From the NCBI GenBank assembly GCA_964563165.1, contig CAZLWA010000072.1, positions 62,001 to 126,000 of the forward strand: a stretch of DNA of 64,000 nt, read 5' to 3'. Both the position numbers and the translations under genes were made by a program. Below, one piece after another: positions 8,456 through 17,703 of this stretch (position 1 is the first letter of the stretch; the number at the start of each line of letters is the position of its first letter). The DNA comes from CAZLWA01 sp964563165 (lineage in GTDB: Bacteria; CLD3; SB21). The notes under the pieces were generated by a model that ran no database searches, had not been told where the DNA came from, and saw only the letters and a list, made by a program, of their open reading frames with translations.

Positions 8456-8484
8456 GAATTAAGAATTATCAATCATCAATCATC
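8436..8484 (+). repeat. second heptanucleotide tract (AATTAAG / AATCATC)
   Basis: Seven heptamers in register: four AATTAAG, one AATTATC and two AATCATC. It overlaps the last codons and the stop of the hydrolase gene and extends to within 10 bases of the convergent rnhB stop. Confidence 0.85.
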
Positions 8485-8493
8485 CATCGCCCG

Positions 8494-9135
8494 TCACAAT
8501 TTCAATTCCAACTGCTCATGTAGAATTCCCGCACAGAACGTTTTCCGATGAATCGTAGACAGCCCGAATTGCCTGACCGCTTCAATATGTTCCGGAGTCG
8601 GGTAGCCTTTATGCCGGGCAAAATTATATTGCGGAAAGATCTTGTCGTATTCGATCATTAGGCGATCGCGAGTGACTTTCGCCAGGATCGAAGCGGCTGC
8701 GATCGTAAAACTATTGGCGTCGCCTTTCACGATCGCGCGCTGCCGCGTGCCGTAACGGTGATTGCTCGGGAACGCCTCGTGATTGCCGTCGATCAGGACA
8801 AAATCCGCGCGGATATGCATTTTCTCGACGCACTCGCGCATACCGAGCAGCGAGGCCTGCAGAATATTTATTTTGTCTATGTGCTCATGATCAATAATGG
8901 CCACGTGAAAGGACAGCGCATTCTTTTGAATGATGTCAAAGAAGCATTCGCGTTGTTCTTCCGTGAGCTGCTTCGAATCCGTAACCCCTTCGATGATGAA
9001 ATCCTTTTCAAAGATCGCTCCCGCGACGACCACGGGTCCCGCCAACGGCCCGCGTCCGGCTTCGTCCACGCCGGCTACACGCGCGTGCCCGTGCGTCCAG
9101 CATTCGGTTTCGTATCTGAGTAGTTCGTGTAACAT
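8494..9135 (-). CDS. rnhB: ribonuclease HII
   Basis: A 213-residue RNase HII, which removes single ribonucleotides and RNA of RNA/DNA hybrids. The signature VAGVDEAGRGPLAGPVVVAGAI near residues 20-40 carries the first catalytic Asp-Glu pair (DE of DEAGRG). FVLIDGNHEAF supplies the next Asp, and AAASILAKVTRDRLM with HKGYPTPEHIEAV is typical of the family. Length is normal. It stands downstream of rpsA on the same strand, but a strong terminator separates them, so it is probably expressed independently. Confidence 0.96.
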   Translation of the reverse strand: MLHELLRYETECWTHGHARVAGVDEAGRGPLAGPVVVAGAIFEKDFIIEGVTDSKQLTEEQRECFFDIIQKNALSFHVAIIDHEHIDKINILQASLLGMRECVEKMHIRADFVLIDGNHEAFPSNHRYGTRQRAIVKGDANSFTIAAASILAKVTRDRLMIEYDKIFPQYNFARHKGYPTPEHIEAVRQFGLSTIHRKTFCAGILHEQLELKL

Positions 9136-9216
9136 GGGTGAGTCATTTTGCCACAGAGAAAACGGAGATTAACTGAATGGTGGATTGGAAATTGCCCCTC
9201 GGTGAGCTCTGCGGCA

Positions 9217-9257
9217 AAATAAAAAAAGGGTTGAACAGCGGCGAGCCGTCCAACCCT
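9217..9257 (-). terminator. rho-independent terminator of rpsA
   Basis: On the minus strand AGGGTTG pairs with CAACCCT (9251-9257 with 9227-9233), with further internal GC pairing (GGACGGCTCGCCGCTGT), followed by a run of seven T, an A and four T. It lies about 20 bases past the rpsA stop. Confidence 0.9.
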
Positions 9258-9277
9258 AAAATCACCGGTTGACTTTC

Positions 9278-11011
9278 TTATTCTACAGCTTTGGTTTCTT
9301 CCGCCGCGCCGGTTTGCTGTTGGCCGGCGTTATATTCTTCCACCATTTTGGATTCTTTAGCTTTCTCATATTGCGTCGAAGATAAGACGATTTTCTTATT
9401 GTCTTTGTCAAATTCGATCACGACGAGTTGGAGCTCCGTGCCTTCGGCATAGGCGTCTTTCTTATCGGTTTTCGGCAAGTGCGAAGACGGAACAAATCCC
9501 TCGACGCCGAGCGGCAATTCCACGATCAAACCTTTTTCAATGCCGCGGCTGATCTTTCCCGTGGTTTCCGTTCCGGCCGCATACGCCTGAATAAAGCCGT
9601 CCCACGGATTTTCACTTACGTGTTTGTGACTCATCGAAATGCGGCGATTATCTTTATCAATGCCCATGATCACCACTTCGATGTCGTCGCCCTTTTTCAC
9701 GACTTCATTCGGATTGCGGACTTTGCGCGTCCATGACAAATCCGAAATATGCACCAATCCGTCAATGCCCGGTTCAAGTTCGACAAACACGCCGAAATTA
9801 GTGAGATTACGCACTTTGCCGACATGCTTGCTGCCCAGAGGATACCGCGCCTCGACGTGTTCCCAAGGATCGTTCTGTAATTTCTTGATAGAGAGCGAAA
9901 TTTTTCTTTCGTTCGATGCAATGCTGACGACTTCCGCTTCTACGTCGTCGCCGATCGTGAACATCTGCGAAGGATGCTTGACCGTTTGATTCCACGACAT
10001 CTCTGAAATATGGATGAGTCCTTCAATGCCTTTTTCAATCTCGATAAACGCCCCGTAATCCGTGATCGAAACGATCCGCCCTTTCACAGGCGTGCCGATC
10101 GCGTATTTGTTGGCCGCCTGGATCCAAGGTTCGGATTGCATCTGCTTCAAACCGAGCGAGATGCGGTCTTTTTGCTCGTTGAAATCAATGACCATGACTT
10201 TCAGCCGCTCATCCAGCTTCACGATTTCCGACGGATGCTTTACGCGGCCCCACGACATATCGGTGATATGCAGCAGCCCGTCCACGCCGCCCAGGTCAAT
10301 GAACGCACCGAAATCGGTGATATTCTTGACCGCGCCTTCGAGAATCTGGCCCTTTTGCAGGTCCGTCAGAATTTTTTCGCGCTGGCCTTTTGTGGATTCT
10401 TCGATCAGAGCTCGGCTGGAAACTACCACATTTTTACGGAGGTTATTAATCTTGACAACTTTAAATTGCATTTCGCGGTTCACGTATGCGTCGAAATCGC
10501 GAATCGGCTTGACATCAATCTGCGAACCGGGCAAAAAGCATTCGACGCCCATCACATTCACGACCATACCGCCTTTGATGCGTTTCGTGATCGTGCCGGT
10601 AACGACTTCACCGGTTCCGTGATATTTGGTAATCTTCTCCCACACCCTCATGAAGTCCGCTTTCTTATGAGAGAGTATGATCTGACCTTCTTTATCTTCA
10701 ATATTTTCTAAAAAGACTTCGATTTCGGCGCCGACTTTGAAGTTTTCTATGTGATTGCCGAATTCGCTGATGGGAATAATGCCTTCGCTCTTGAAACCGA
10801 TATCCACCTTGACTTCTTTTTCGCCGATGGATAAAACTTTCCCCTTGACGATTTCGCCTTCGGATATTGCACTCAGGGTCTTTTCGTACAGCGATTTGTA
10901 ATCGTTGAATTCTCTTTCGTCATAATCCCCGTTGTTTTCTTTGAACTGGCTCAGGAGTATGACTTTCTTCCCGTAGTCACGTTTGAGGTTCATGGTCTTG
11001 ATTTCTGGCAT
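9278..11011 (-). CDS. rpsA: 30S ribosomal protein S1
   Basis: A 577-residue protein with six S1 RNA-binding domains. Their openings read IVKGKVLSIGEKEVKVDIG, VVTGTITKRIKGGMVVNV, ILEGAVKNITDFGAFIDL, PVKGRIVSITDYGAFIEI, HVGKVRNLTNFGVFVEL and TTGKISRGIEKGLIVEL. Domains 3-5 carry the full 'GlvHiSemsW...hPse' consensus, while 1, 2 and 6 are more divergent, as in other S1 proteins. S1 docks mRNA on the 30S subunit and unwinds structured leaders. It has its own promoter, a leader of about 130 bases and a terminator. A C-terminal tail of about 25 residues is rich in Gln, Glu and Ala. Confidence 0.97.
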   Translation of the reverse strand: MPEIKTMNLKRDYGKKVILLSQFKENNGDYDEREFNDYKSLYEKTLSAISEGEIVKGKVLSIGEKEVKVDIGFKSEGIIPISEFGNHIENFKVGAEIEVFLENIEDKEGQIILSHKKADFMRVWEKITKYHGTGEVVTGTITKRIKGGMVVNVMGVECFLPGSQIDVKPIRDFDAYVNREMQFKVVKINNLRKNVVVSSRALIEESTKGQREKILTDLQKGQILEGAVKNITDFGAFIDLGGVDGLLHITDMSWGRVKHPSEIVKLDERLKVMVIDFNEQKDRISLGLKQMQSEPWIQAANKYAIGTPVKGRIVSITDYGAFIEIEKGIEGLIHISEMSWNQTVKHPSQMFTIGDDVEAEVVSIASNERKISLSIKKLQNDPWEHVEARYPLGSKHVGKVRNLTNFGVFVELEPGIDGLVHISDLSWTRKVRNPNEVVKKGDDIEVVIMGIDKDNRRISMSHKHVSENPWDGFIQAYAAGTETTGKISRGIEKGLIVELPLGVEGFVPSSHLPKTDKKDAYAEGTELQLVVIEFDKDNKKIVLSSTQYEKAKESKMVEEYNAGQQQTGAAEETKAVE

Positions 11012-11147
11012 TTAATTGATTTCTTTGCAAAGATTTTTCCCCGGGGGGCTGCACAGCGTCTCTGCAAAACTCCTTATCGTGTCCCGCGTAAACGGGAGTT
11101 AGTGATGCGTCTGTGCGACGCGTTTGGTTATTTAAATTAGGGTGAGC

Positions 11148-11176
11148 AATATATATGATTCGACTTTTATTTGCAA
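11148..11176 (-). promoter_or_regulatory. rpsA promoter
   Basis: Minus strand: TTGCAA (11176-11171), 17 bases, TATATT (11153-11148). The transcript would carry a leader of about 130 bases with two short hairpins (GCGTC-GCACA-GACGC and TCCCG-TTTACG-CGGGA) before the rpsA ATG, a possible site for S1 autoregulation. Confidence 0.65.
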
Positions 11177-11200
11177 GCTTAAATTTCAATATTTTTGACC

Positions 11201-11228
11201 TTGATTGGAATGCGGAAACGTATATATT
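11201..11228 (+). promoter_or_regulatory. candidate promoter of the TPR/periplasmic-binding gene
   Basis: TTGATT (11201-11206), 16 bases, TATATT (11223-11228), giving a leader of about 35 bases before the ATG at 11269. It is divergent from the rpsA promoter, with the two -35 boxes about 25 bases apart. Confidence 0.45.
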
Positions 11229-11268
11229 CATACAGACCCGGTCTTTTATTTGTCAAAATAATTTTCAC

Positions 11269-13101
11269 ATGAAACGGTTTTTCTTCTGCATCATACTGGC
11301 GGCCGGAATGGTGTCCTCTCTGCCGGCGCAAACTTCCAAAATCCTTGGGGAAAAGGAACGATTTGACCGGGGTGTGGAGGCGTTTCGCGCGGGGCATTTT
11401 CTTGACGCACGGAGCCTGTTTACATCGTTGGCGAAGGACTACCCGGACGGGCATTTGGCGACCGCCGTGCTTCTGATGCTGTCCAAAAGTTATTTCAAAA
11501 CAGATAATCCGGCCAAATCCATCGCCAGTGCCGACGCTCTTATCCGTCATTTTCCTTTCAGCCGTTACCGTGATGAAGCGGTCATGGTCAAAGCGCAAGC
11601 AGAATACGGCCTGGAGGATTATAGTGCATGCATTCAGGATCTCATGTATCTGAGAGAACAGGCGCAGGACCGGCTCTGCGCACGGGCAGCGGATTCGCTG
11701 TTGAGAGTCATTTCTCAAAAGAGCATGTCTTTGCGGGAACTGACACAGGTGGCTTCGGCATTGCCGGAATCGGAATTCAAATCGGAATTGACCTTAAGGT
11801 ACTTTGAAAGGCTTATTGAAAATAAGCGCTACCGCCTGAGTGAACAGGCCATCACGGCCTTTCTCAATTCCCGTTCACAAAACTCAAAACCTGCGCGCGA
11901 TCTGCTGAAACTGATTCGCGGCAAAGAAGAGGGTCCGGTTAAAGTCGGCCTCGTGGTTCCTCTCAACGGCACGAACAGTGAAATCGGTAAGGCCTTGCAG
12001 TCGGGCGTGGAACTTTCGGTTTCGCTCTACAATAAATCCAATAAGCCGAAAATCGAATTGGCCGTTTACGACGATCAATCGGATATTATTTCGAGCATCA
12101 TGTCCGCGCGTGAGTTGTCGGATGACGACCGGACAAGCGTCATCATCGGGCCGATGGAAAGCGACAATATGGCTGCGGCTTCCGTGATAGCCAATGAGAA
12201 CCGCATTCCGATCCTCTCTCCGACGGCCACGAAATCCGGCCTGGCGAGCATCGGGCCTTATGTGTATCAGGCGAACGTGGACATTGAAACCCGCAGTGAA
12301 ACGATAGCCCGCTACGCGGTGAAGAATCTGGGCTTGAAGAAATTTGCCATTCTTTCCCCGTCGGATGCCTATGGAGAAATAACATCAAACACCTTTGCGA
12401 AGACCGTTGAGAAACTGGGCGGAGAAATTATCGCCTACGAAAAATTTTACGACAATACGCAGGATTTTAAATCGCAGCTCACCCGTATTCGAAAGTTGGG
12501 TTTCATTGATTGGGCCGCGCACGGATTGAAATTCATCCAATCGGCCAAATTTACGACGCGGCAGATCGATTCCCTTTATGCGGTCTATTTTCCGCCCGAT
12601 TCAACGGGACAGGAGGAATATGCCGTTGCGATGGATCATCTGGACGGTTTGTTTTTGCCGATCTACACGGACGACATTCGATATATCGCTCCGCAGATGG
12701 CATTTTATAATATCAAGACGCAATTACTCGGCGGTGATAATTGGTATGATCTGACCGAATTAAGACTGCATCAGAATTATATCAAAGACGTGATCTTTGT
12801 TTCCGAATCGTATATGGACGGCAACGCTCAGGCAACAAAGACTTTTTATGACCAATATCGAAAATTTTACGGCAAAGATCCTGCGCGCGAAGCGGTATAC
12901 GGGTTTGACCTGATGGAAATGATTGTCCATATCATTAAAAAAGGATTTTATTCGCGCGAGGAAATTCAAGCGGAATTAGCCAAGGGCCTGGAATGGAACG
13001 GGATTCACAATAAGATTATTTTTTCACAAACGTCACGCGTGAATCGCTCGGCCCAATTACTGCAATTCACCAACGGCGTGATTACAAAACAAACGGAGTA
13101 A
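11269..13101 (+). CDS. TPR-domain / periplasmic leucine-binding-like (Peripla_BP_6) fusion protein
   Basis: A 610-residue exported protein. The signal peptide (MKRFFFCIILAAGMVSSLPAQ) ends near residue 21. Residues ~28-215 form TPR-like helical repeats (FDRGVEAFRAGHFLDARSLF, YPDGHLATAVLLMLSKSYF). From residue 224 (VKVGLVVPLNGTNSEIGKAL) a type I periplasmic-binding fold follows, with IIGPMESDNMAAASVIANENRIPILSP-type segments typical of Leu/Ile/Val receptors. The same TPR-plus-LivJ architecture occurs in LpoA-like penicillin-binding-protein activators and in bacteroidetal outer-membrane-associated receptors. No ABC permease is adjacent, so a scaffold or sensor role in the periplasm is likelier than transport. 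The frame is open upstream, but the signal peptide fixes the start at 11269. Confidence 0.8.
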   Translation: MKRFFFCIILAAGMVSSLPAQTSKILGEKERFDRGVEAFRAGHFLDARSLFTSLAKDYPDGHLATAVLLMLSKSYFKTDNPAKSIASADALIRHFPFSRYRDEAVMVKAQAEYGLEDYSACIQDLMYLREQAQDRLCARAADSLLRVISQKSMSLRELTQVASALPESEFKSELTLRYFERLIENKRYRLSEQAITAFLNSRSQNSKPARDLLKLIRGKEEGPVKVGLVVPLNGTNSEIGKALQSGVELSVSLYNKSNKPKIELAVYDDQSDIISSIMSARELSDDDRTSVIIGPMESDNMAAASVIANENRIPILSPTATKSGLASIGPYVYQANVDIETRSETIARYAVKNLGLKKFAILSPSDAYGEITSNTFAKTVEKLGGEIIAYEKFYDNTQDFKSQLTRIRKLGFIDWAAHGLKFIQSAKFTTRQIDSLYAVYFPPDSTGQEEYAVAMDHLDGLFLPIYTDDIRYIAPQMAFYNIKTQLLGGDNWYDLTELRLHQNYIKDVIFVSESYMDGNAQATKTFYDQYRKFYGKDPAREAVYGFDLMEMIVHIIKKGFYSREEIQAELAKGLEWNGIHNKIIFSQTSRVNRSAQLLQFTNGVITKQTE

Positions 13102-13138
13102 AAAGCTTTCTCTTTCAAATCAATAATTTCAGGGGGGC

Positions 13139-16100
13139 ATGATGAAGTCATTCATGCGAATTATTTTTATGGCGACGGGGGTTGTTTTTTCCTTTCTCGT
13201 ACGCACTCTTTCTGCGCAAACCGACAGCGTAACGATCACCGAGGTGATGTACAATCCTTCCGGTTCTCAATCCACGGATGAATTTATAGAAATTCATAAT
13301 TTCAGTAAAACCCGAACCTACAATATCAACAATTGGCTAGTTTCCGACAGCACGGCCGGCAATGATTCCGACAAAGTGGTGACTGCCGGCGAGGGAACGC
13401 TGCTGTATCCCGGCCAGTTCGGCGTCATCTTAGACGGCGACTATTTCGCGGGTGTGAGGCCTTACGACGCCGTCATCCCGGATACAGCGAGAATCCTGCG
13501 CATCGGCGGCACGAGCGTAACATTTGGAAACGGCGGTTTGACGAATGCATCAAAGACCGTCATGCTCATTAAATCCGGCGGAGCGCCGCGGGATACAATT
13601 TCCCGATTCCGGTATATGGGCAGTGCGGCAGCAGGTAGGTCGGAAGAAAAAATCATTTTGAATAACGATAATTCACCGATTAATTGGACCTCAAGTCTAT
13701 ATGCGAACGGCACACCCGGCGCTGCGCCGGAAACCGATCTGTCCATTTCCGGCACGCCGCTGAGGTTCAGTTCGTCCCGGCCGCTGCCGGGCAGCCGCGA
13801 TACAATCCATGCCGTCGTGAAAAATGCCGGGATCAACACGGTCACCTTTTTCAAAGTAAAATTTTTCGAGGACGTAAATTTGAATTTCATTGCCGACAAT
13901 GGAGAGGAAGTTGATTCCGCCCTATCTTCGGGCCCTTTAGATCGAAACGACTCTGCGCTTATTTCTGGCCTGACGCCGCCTCTGACCGCCGGCCAGCACC
14001 GATATATCGCGCAGTTTGCGGCTGTCGTTCCGGCGGATACGGTTCTCTTCAACAACTCCATTACAGATTCCATTCATACGAGCGCTGCGATGGACCTTGC
14101 CGTTTACGCCCTGCAATTTTCACCGGTTCTGCCGATGGCGGGCAGCGACGTTACGGTCATCGCAAAAATAAAAAATACCGGGTTGACGGCTGCAACGGCA
14201 TGTACGGTGAGATTTTTCGATGACGCCAATGCTAATGGCTTGGCGGAGTATTTGGAGTTTGTTGATTCCGCCCACTTCTCCGGAAATCTTTCTGCCGGTG
14301 ATTCCACGGCGATGAACGTGACCGTTCACACGCTTTCTTACCGGCGCCATCATTACATCGCTCAACTTGTTCCCGGCAGCACGTCGCCGCTGCCCGACGA
14401 AAATCCGGCGAATGATGCTCAGGCGGGTTCCGTCAATGTCACTGTGAAGCCGCAGTCGGTCGTCGTCAATGAAATCAATTATCATCCGGCGAGCGGCGCA
14501 TCCACGGAGTGGATCGAACTTTTTAACCGCAGTTCCGACACGCTGGATTTAAAGAAATGGAAAATTGCCGATGAATCGAATTTTGATTCGCCCAAGACTA
14601 TTTCATCTAATTCCTACAAAATGCTGCCGGGTGAATTTGTAATTATCGGAAAAGATTCGACGCTGTTTACCGACAAATTTCCCGGAGTGACGGCAACGAA
14701 GTTCTTCCTGGGGAGCGCCATGCCGACGCTCAATGACGGAGGCGATCAGGTAGTAATTTTCGACAGCCTTAACGCCATCGTGGACAGTCTTTTTTACAGC
14801 CCGAGCTGGGGCGGCGAAGTAGATCTCTCTTTGGAAAGAAGGGACGCTTCATCGAATTCCTGCGATGCCGCCAACTGGAGCACGTGCATCGCCTCTGCCG
14901 GCGCGACGCCGGGCAAAGCGAATAGCGTTACGAAACTGGATTTTGATCTCGCGATCACACCTTCGGATATTTATTTTACACCGGCTCATCCGGCCGCCGG
15001 CGAGCCGGTGGTCATTTCGGCTGTGATAAGAAATGCAGGCTTGCAAAATATCGGCACCGGTATTTCTGTGAAATTTTATTTCGACGCGAACGAAGACAGC
15101 ATCGGGCAATCCGAGGAGCTGATCGACTCCTCAACGGTATCAGGACTGGCAAAAGGTGATTCGGCGGTCATTTCAATATCCTGGACCGTGCCGCTATCCA
15201 AAAGAAATCTATTGGGTCGAACCGCGTTTGTTTCAAAGCTCATAGGGATTGAAATTGCGTTTGCGCCGGACGGGCGCATGGAGAATAACCGTGCGTTTCA
15301 GCAGCTGAAGATCGGAACAAAAACCCAGTCGGCGGTCATTTCTGAACTGTTGTATAACCCGGACACGACGCAAATTGAATTCGTTGAAATATACAATCGC
15401 GGCCCAAACATTTTGAATTTACAAAACTGGAAAATAGCCGACGCTTCCACGTCAAAGTCAATTACCTCCGGCGATCATTTTTTCCTTCCGCAAACGTTTC
15501 GCGTGCTCACACCGGACAGTTCGTTCTTTATTAAATTTGCCCTCGTTCCTGAGAGTCTGGTGATCGTAGTGCCTTCGATGCCGAACTTAAATAATGATCA
15601 GGACGCCGTGGCGCTGCTCGATGACGTCGGTACGATCGTGGACAGCGTTTATTATTTCAACTCGTGGGGCGGGCCGCATGGCAAGAGCCTGGAACGCATT
15701 GATGCCAACGGATACGCGAACGATCCGGCGAACTGGACGTCGTGCATCGCCTCGTCGAAAGCCACGCCGGGCGCGCTTAACAGCATCCGTGGTACGCCGG
15801 GATTTCGGAGACAGGAAGTCATCGTCAATGAAATCATGTACAGCCCGTTTACGGGTGAACCGGAATATCTAGAATTATTTAATCCGTCGGGCGCCGCCAT
15901 TAATATTTTGAACTGGAGCCTTGAGGTTGGCAGTTCAAAAGCTTTTCTGTCCTCGTCGGATTTTTCTCTTGGCGCCGGAAGTTACCTGGTGGTTGCCCAA
16001 AGCAGGAGTCTTTCCGGCCGGTTCCATGTACCGGAGCAACAGATCCTTGTGCCGGACAATTGGCTGTCGTTATCAAATTCCGGCGCACGCATCATACTGC

Positions 16101-16603
16101 GTGATTTAGTCGGAACGGTGATTGACAGCGTAGAGTATCTGCCGGGGTGGGGCGGGGGAGAAGGGATTTCACTGGAAAAAAAGAAAGCGGATGCGGACGG
16201 AAATGCCGCTGCGAGTTGGGGCTCATGTGTTTTTTTGGAAGGAGGCACGCCCGGAAAAGTGAACAGCCTTTTTTCAAATTCGCTGAAAAATAAAATCAAG
16301 ATTTCCGCCGAACCGAATCCGTTTTTTGTGGATCAGGGCCAACCGACAAAAATTATTCTGGAATTGCCCGTCGTGCAGGCTCGCGTGACGATGAAAATTT
16401 ATGATAACCAGGGCAGGCTCGCTTATACGCTGCTCAACAATTCGCTTTCGGGAAGTTACCGGGAAGTGATTTGGGATGGTAAAGACCGAAGCGGCAGCAT
16501 CGCGCGCATGGGCATTTATATAATATATGTGGAGGCCATTGATGAAATATCCGGTTTCAGCAAAAGCGCAAAGAAAACGGTCGTTCTCGGAAGAAAATTA
16601 TAG
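13139..16603 (+). CDS. large secreted protein with four lamin-tail domains, three CARDB domains and a FlgD-like C-terminus
   Basis: A 1154-residue exported protein. After a signal peptide (cleavage after LSAQ, near residue 29) come lamin-tail domains near 31, 440, 731 and 893, each opening like VVNEINYHP and followed by EWIELFNRS and LKKWKIAD. CARDB-type domains lie near 200, 319 and 600, with acidic FDDANANG / FYFDANEDS loops that could bind calcium. The last ~100 residues (EPNPFFVDQG...MKIYDNQGRLAYTLLNNSLSG...WDGKDRSG) form a FlgD-type Ig domain, a common C-terminus of secreted proteins in FCB-type bacteria. An adhesive or surface role is inferred; there is no catalytic motif. AGGGGGG precedes two consecutive ATGs, and the second (13142) has better spacing. 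Confidence 0.82.
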   Translation: MMKSFMRIIFMATGVVFSFLVRTLSAQTDSVTITEVMYNPSGSQSTDEFIEIHNFSKTRTYNINNWLVSDSTAGNDSDKVVTAGEGTLLYPGQFGVILDGDYFAGVRPYDAVIPDTARILRIGGTSVTFGNGGLTNASKTVMLIKSGGAPRDTISRFRYMGSAAAGRSEEKIILNNDNSPINWTSSLYANGTPGAAPETDLSISGTPLRFSSSRPLPGSRDTIHAVVKNAGINTVTFFKVKFFEDVNLNFIADNGEEVDSALSSGPLDRNDSALISGLTPPLTAGQHRYIAQFAAVVPADTVLFNNSITDSIHTSAAMDLAVYALQFSPVLPMAGSDVTVIAKIKNTGLTAATACTVRFFDDANANGLAEYLEFVDSAHFSGNLSAGDSTAMNVTVHTLSYRRHHYIAQLVPGSTSPLPDENPANDAQAGSVNVTVKPQSVVVNEINYHPASGASTEWIELFNRSSDTLDLKKWKIADESNFDSPKTISSNSYKMLPGEFVIIGKDSTLFTDKFPGVTATKFFLGSAMPTLNDGGDQVVIFDSLNAIVDSLFYSPSWGGEVDLSLERRDASSNSCDAANWSTCIASAGATPGKANSVTKLDFDLAITPSDIYFTPAHPAAGEPVVISAVIRNAGLQNIGTGISVKFYFDANEDSIGQSEELIDSSTVSGLAKGDSAVISISWTVPLSKRNLLGRTAFVSKLIGIEIAFAPDGRMENNRAFQQLKIGTKTQSAVISELLYNPDTTQIEFVEIYNRGPNILNLQNWKIADASTSKSITSGDHFFLPQTFRVLTPDSSFFIKFALVPESLVIVVPSMPNLNNDQDAVALLDDVGTIVDSVYYFNSWGGPHGKSLERIDANGYANDPANWTSCIASSKATPGALNSIRGTPGFRRQEVIVNEIMYSPFTGEPEYLELFNPSGAAINILNWSLEVGSSKAFLSSSDFSLGAGSYLVVAQSRSLSGRFHVPEQQILVPDNWLSLSNSGARIILRDLVGTVIDSVEYLPGWGGGEGISLEKKKADADGNAAASWGSCVFLEGGTPGKVNSLFSNSLKNKIKISAEPNPFFVDQGQPTKIILELPVVQARVTMKIYDNQGRLAYTLLNNSLSGSYREVIWDGKDRSGSIARMGIYIIYVEAIDEISGFSKSAKKTVVLGRKL

Positions 16604-16622
16604 AATGAATATTATTCATTCT
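16602..16622. terminator. AT-rich hairpin between convergent genes
   Basis: AGAATGAAT-ATT-ATTCATTCT is a 9-bp inverted repeat starting inside the stop codon of the secreted-protein gene. It has no T-run and lies in the short gap before the convergent DUF4349 gene, so it may serve as a weak bidirectional terminator. Confidence 0.35.
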
Positions 16623-16673
16623 GAACGGAATCCGGCAGCACGCGAATCGCCTGATCTTAAGAATGAACCAATC

Positions 16674-17633
16674 CTATTTGGTTTGCGCCGGCGGCTGTTT
16701 TTTCGATTGCCATCTTTTATACCATTTGACCAATCCGAAGAGTGTAAGAATAATAAGAGCAAACACCGGCAATCCCGCGATCAGAAAAGTTATGACGCCG
16801 CCCAACGTGACGGCAAATCCTTTATACCCGCGCTCAAATCCTTCGCCGATCGTTGACCAGAATCCGCCGCTGCTGCTGATTCTGACCGGATACGGATCGT
16901 GAAAAGAAACGCGGATGGTGGAAAGGCCGGTTTGGTCCATCAGAAATTTTCTTCTGCCCTCAAAGCGATCGATGTGGTCCCGGATCTCATTGAGTTCCCT
17001 TTGCACAGCTAACACATCCGTCACGGTATGGGCGGTTCTCAGAATATCCAGATACTGCATTTCTGTCTTCTTGGCATTGTTCAGCCGCGCCTCCACGTCG
17101 TAAAATTCTTCCGTCACATCATCGCCGCGTAGGCCTTCGCTTTCTAATTTTTTCGCCAGTTTTTTGAGCTCCACCAATGCGGCTTCAAATTTTTCTGATG
17201 GAATTCTCAGCGTGACCGTTCCGCGCTTGACGTTCTCAAACGGGATTTCGGTATTTGAAGCGGCAATGAAGCCGCCGAATTGTTCCGTGATTTTCTGAAT
17301 TTGCATATTCGCATCGTCGTACTTCTCAACTTCAAAAGCCAGGTCCGCTGATTTGATGATCATACGCGCTTTCACCAAAGTTTGCGACGCGTTTCTGAAT
17401 TGAACTTTCTGGTCTTTTCCAGTGAGAACATCAGCCAAAGCACTTTTTTCCACACCGCTGGCAGCCATTTTCGCCGCTTTGCCGGCCAGCGCCCCTGCCC
17501 CACGACCGGGATTACCGATAGGGACCTGCTCCGTGGCTTGGGACATTTCTTTTTCGTCGTTGATCGGCGTTCCGCCGCCGCAGCCTAAATTCCATATGAC
17601 CGCAAGCGCGATTGGAAAATTGAAGATCTTCAT
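16674..17633 (-). CDS. DUF4349 putative lipoprotein
   Basis: A 319-residue envelope protein. The N-terminus MKIFNFPIALAVIWNLGCGGG is a short signal ending in LGC, a plausible although imperfect lipobox. The DUF4349 core runs from residue ~85 (KARMIIKSADLAFEV, GGFIAASNTEIP, GTVTLRIPSEKFEAAL, VTEEFYDVEARLNNAKK) through a coiled-coil stretch (VQRELNEIRDHIDRFEGRRKFL) to a C-terminal membrane helix (VITFLIAGLPVFALIILTLFG) and a basic tail. The family has no established biochemical role. It is the last gene of the lnt-GGDEF-lpxH-MlaC/DUF3047 run, 70 bases after its neighbour. Confidence 0.85.
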   Translation of the reverse strand: MKIFNFPIALAVIWNLGCGGGTPINDEKEMSQATEQVPIGNPGRGAGALAGKAAKMAASGVEKSALADVLTGKDQKVQFRNASQTLVKARMIIKSADLAFEVEKYDDANMQIQKITEQFGGFIAASNTEIPFENVKRGTVTLRIPSEKFEAALVELKKLAKKLESEGLRGDDVTEEFYDVEARLNNAKKTEMQYLDILRTAHTVTDVLAVQRELNEIRDHIDRFEGRRKFLMDQTGLSTIRVSFHDPYPVRISSSGGFWSTIGEGFERGYKGFAVTLGGVITFLIAGLPVFALIILTLFGLVKWYKRWQSKKQPPAQTK

Positions 17634-17703
17634 TTCACATCTCCTGTTTTAGGTGGATACCAAGCGGGATCTGTTGGCATGTTTCTCATTATCGCAAATA
17701 AGT

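Noticed and set aside
13139..16603. Eukaryotic origin because of lamin-tail domains
   Set aside because: Lamin-tail domains are common in secreted bacterial proteins, and the FlgD-like C-terminus and signal peptide are bacterial.
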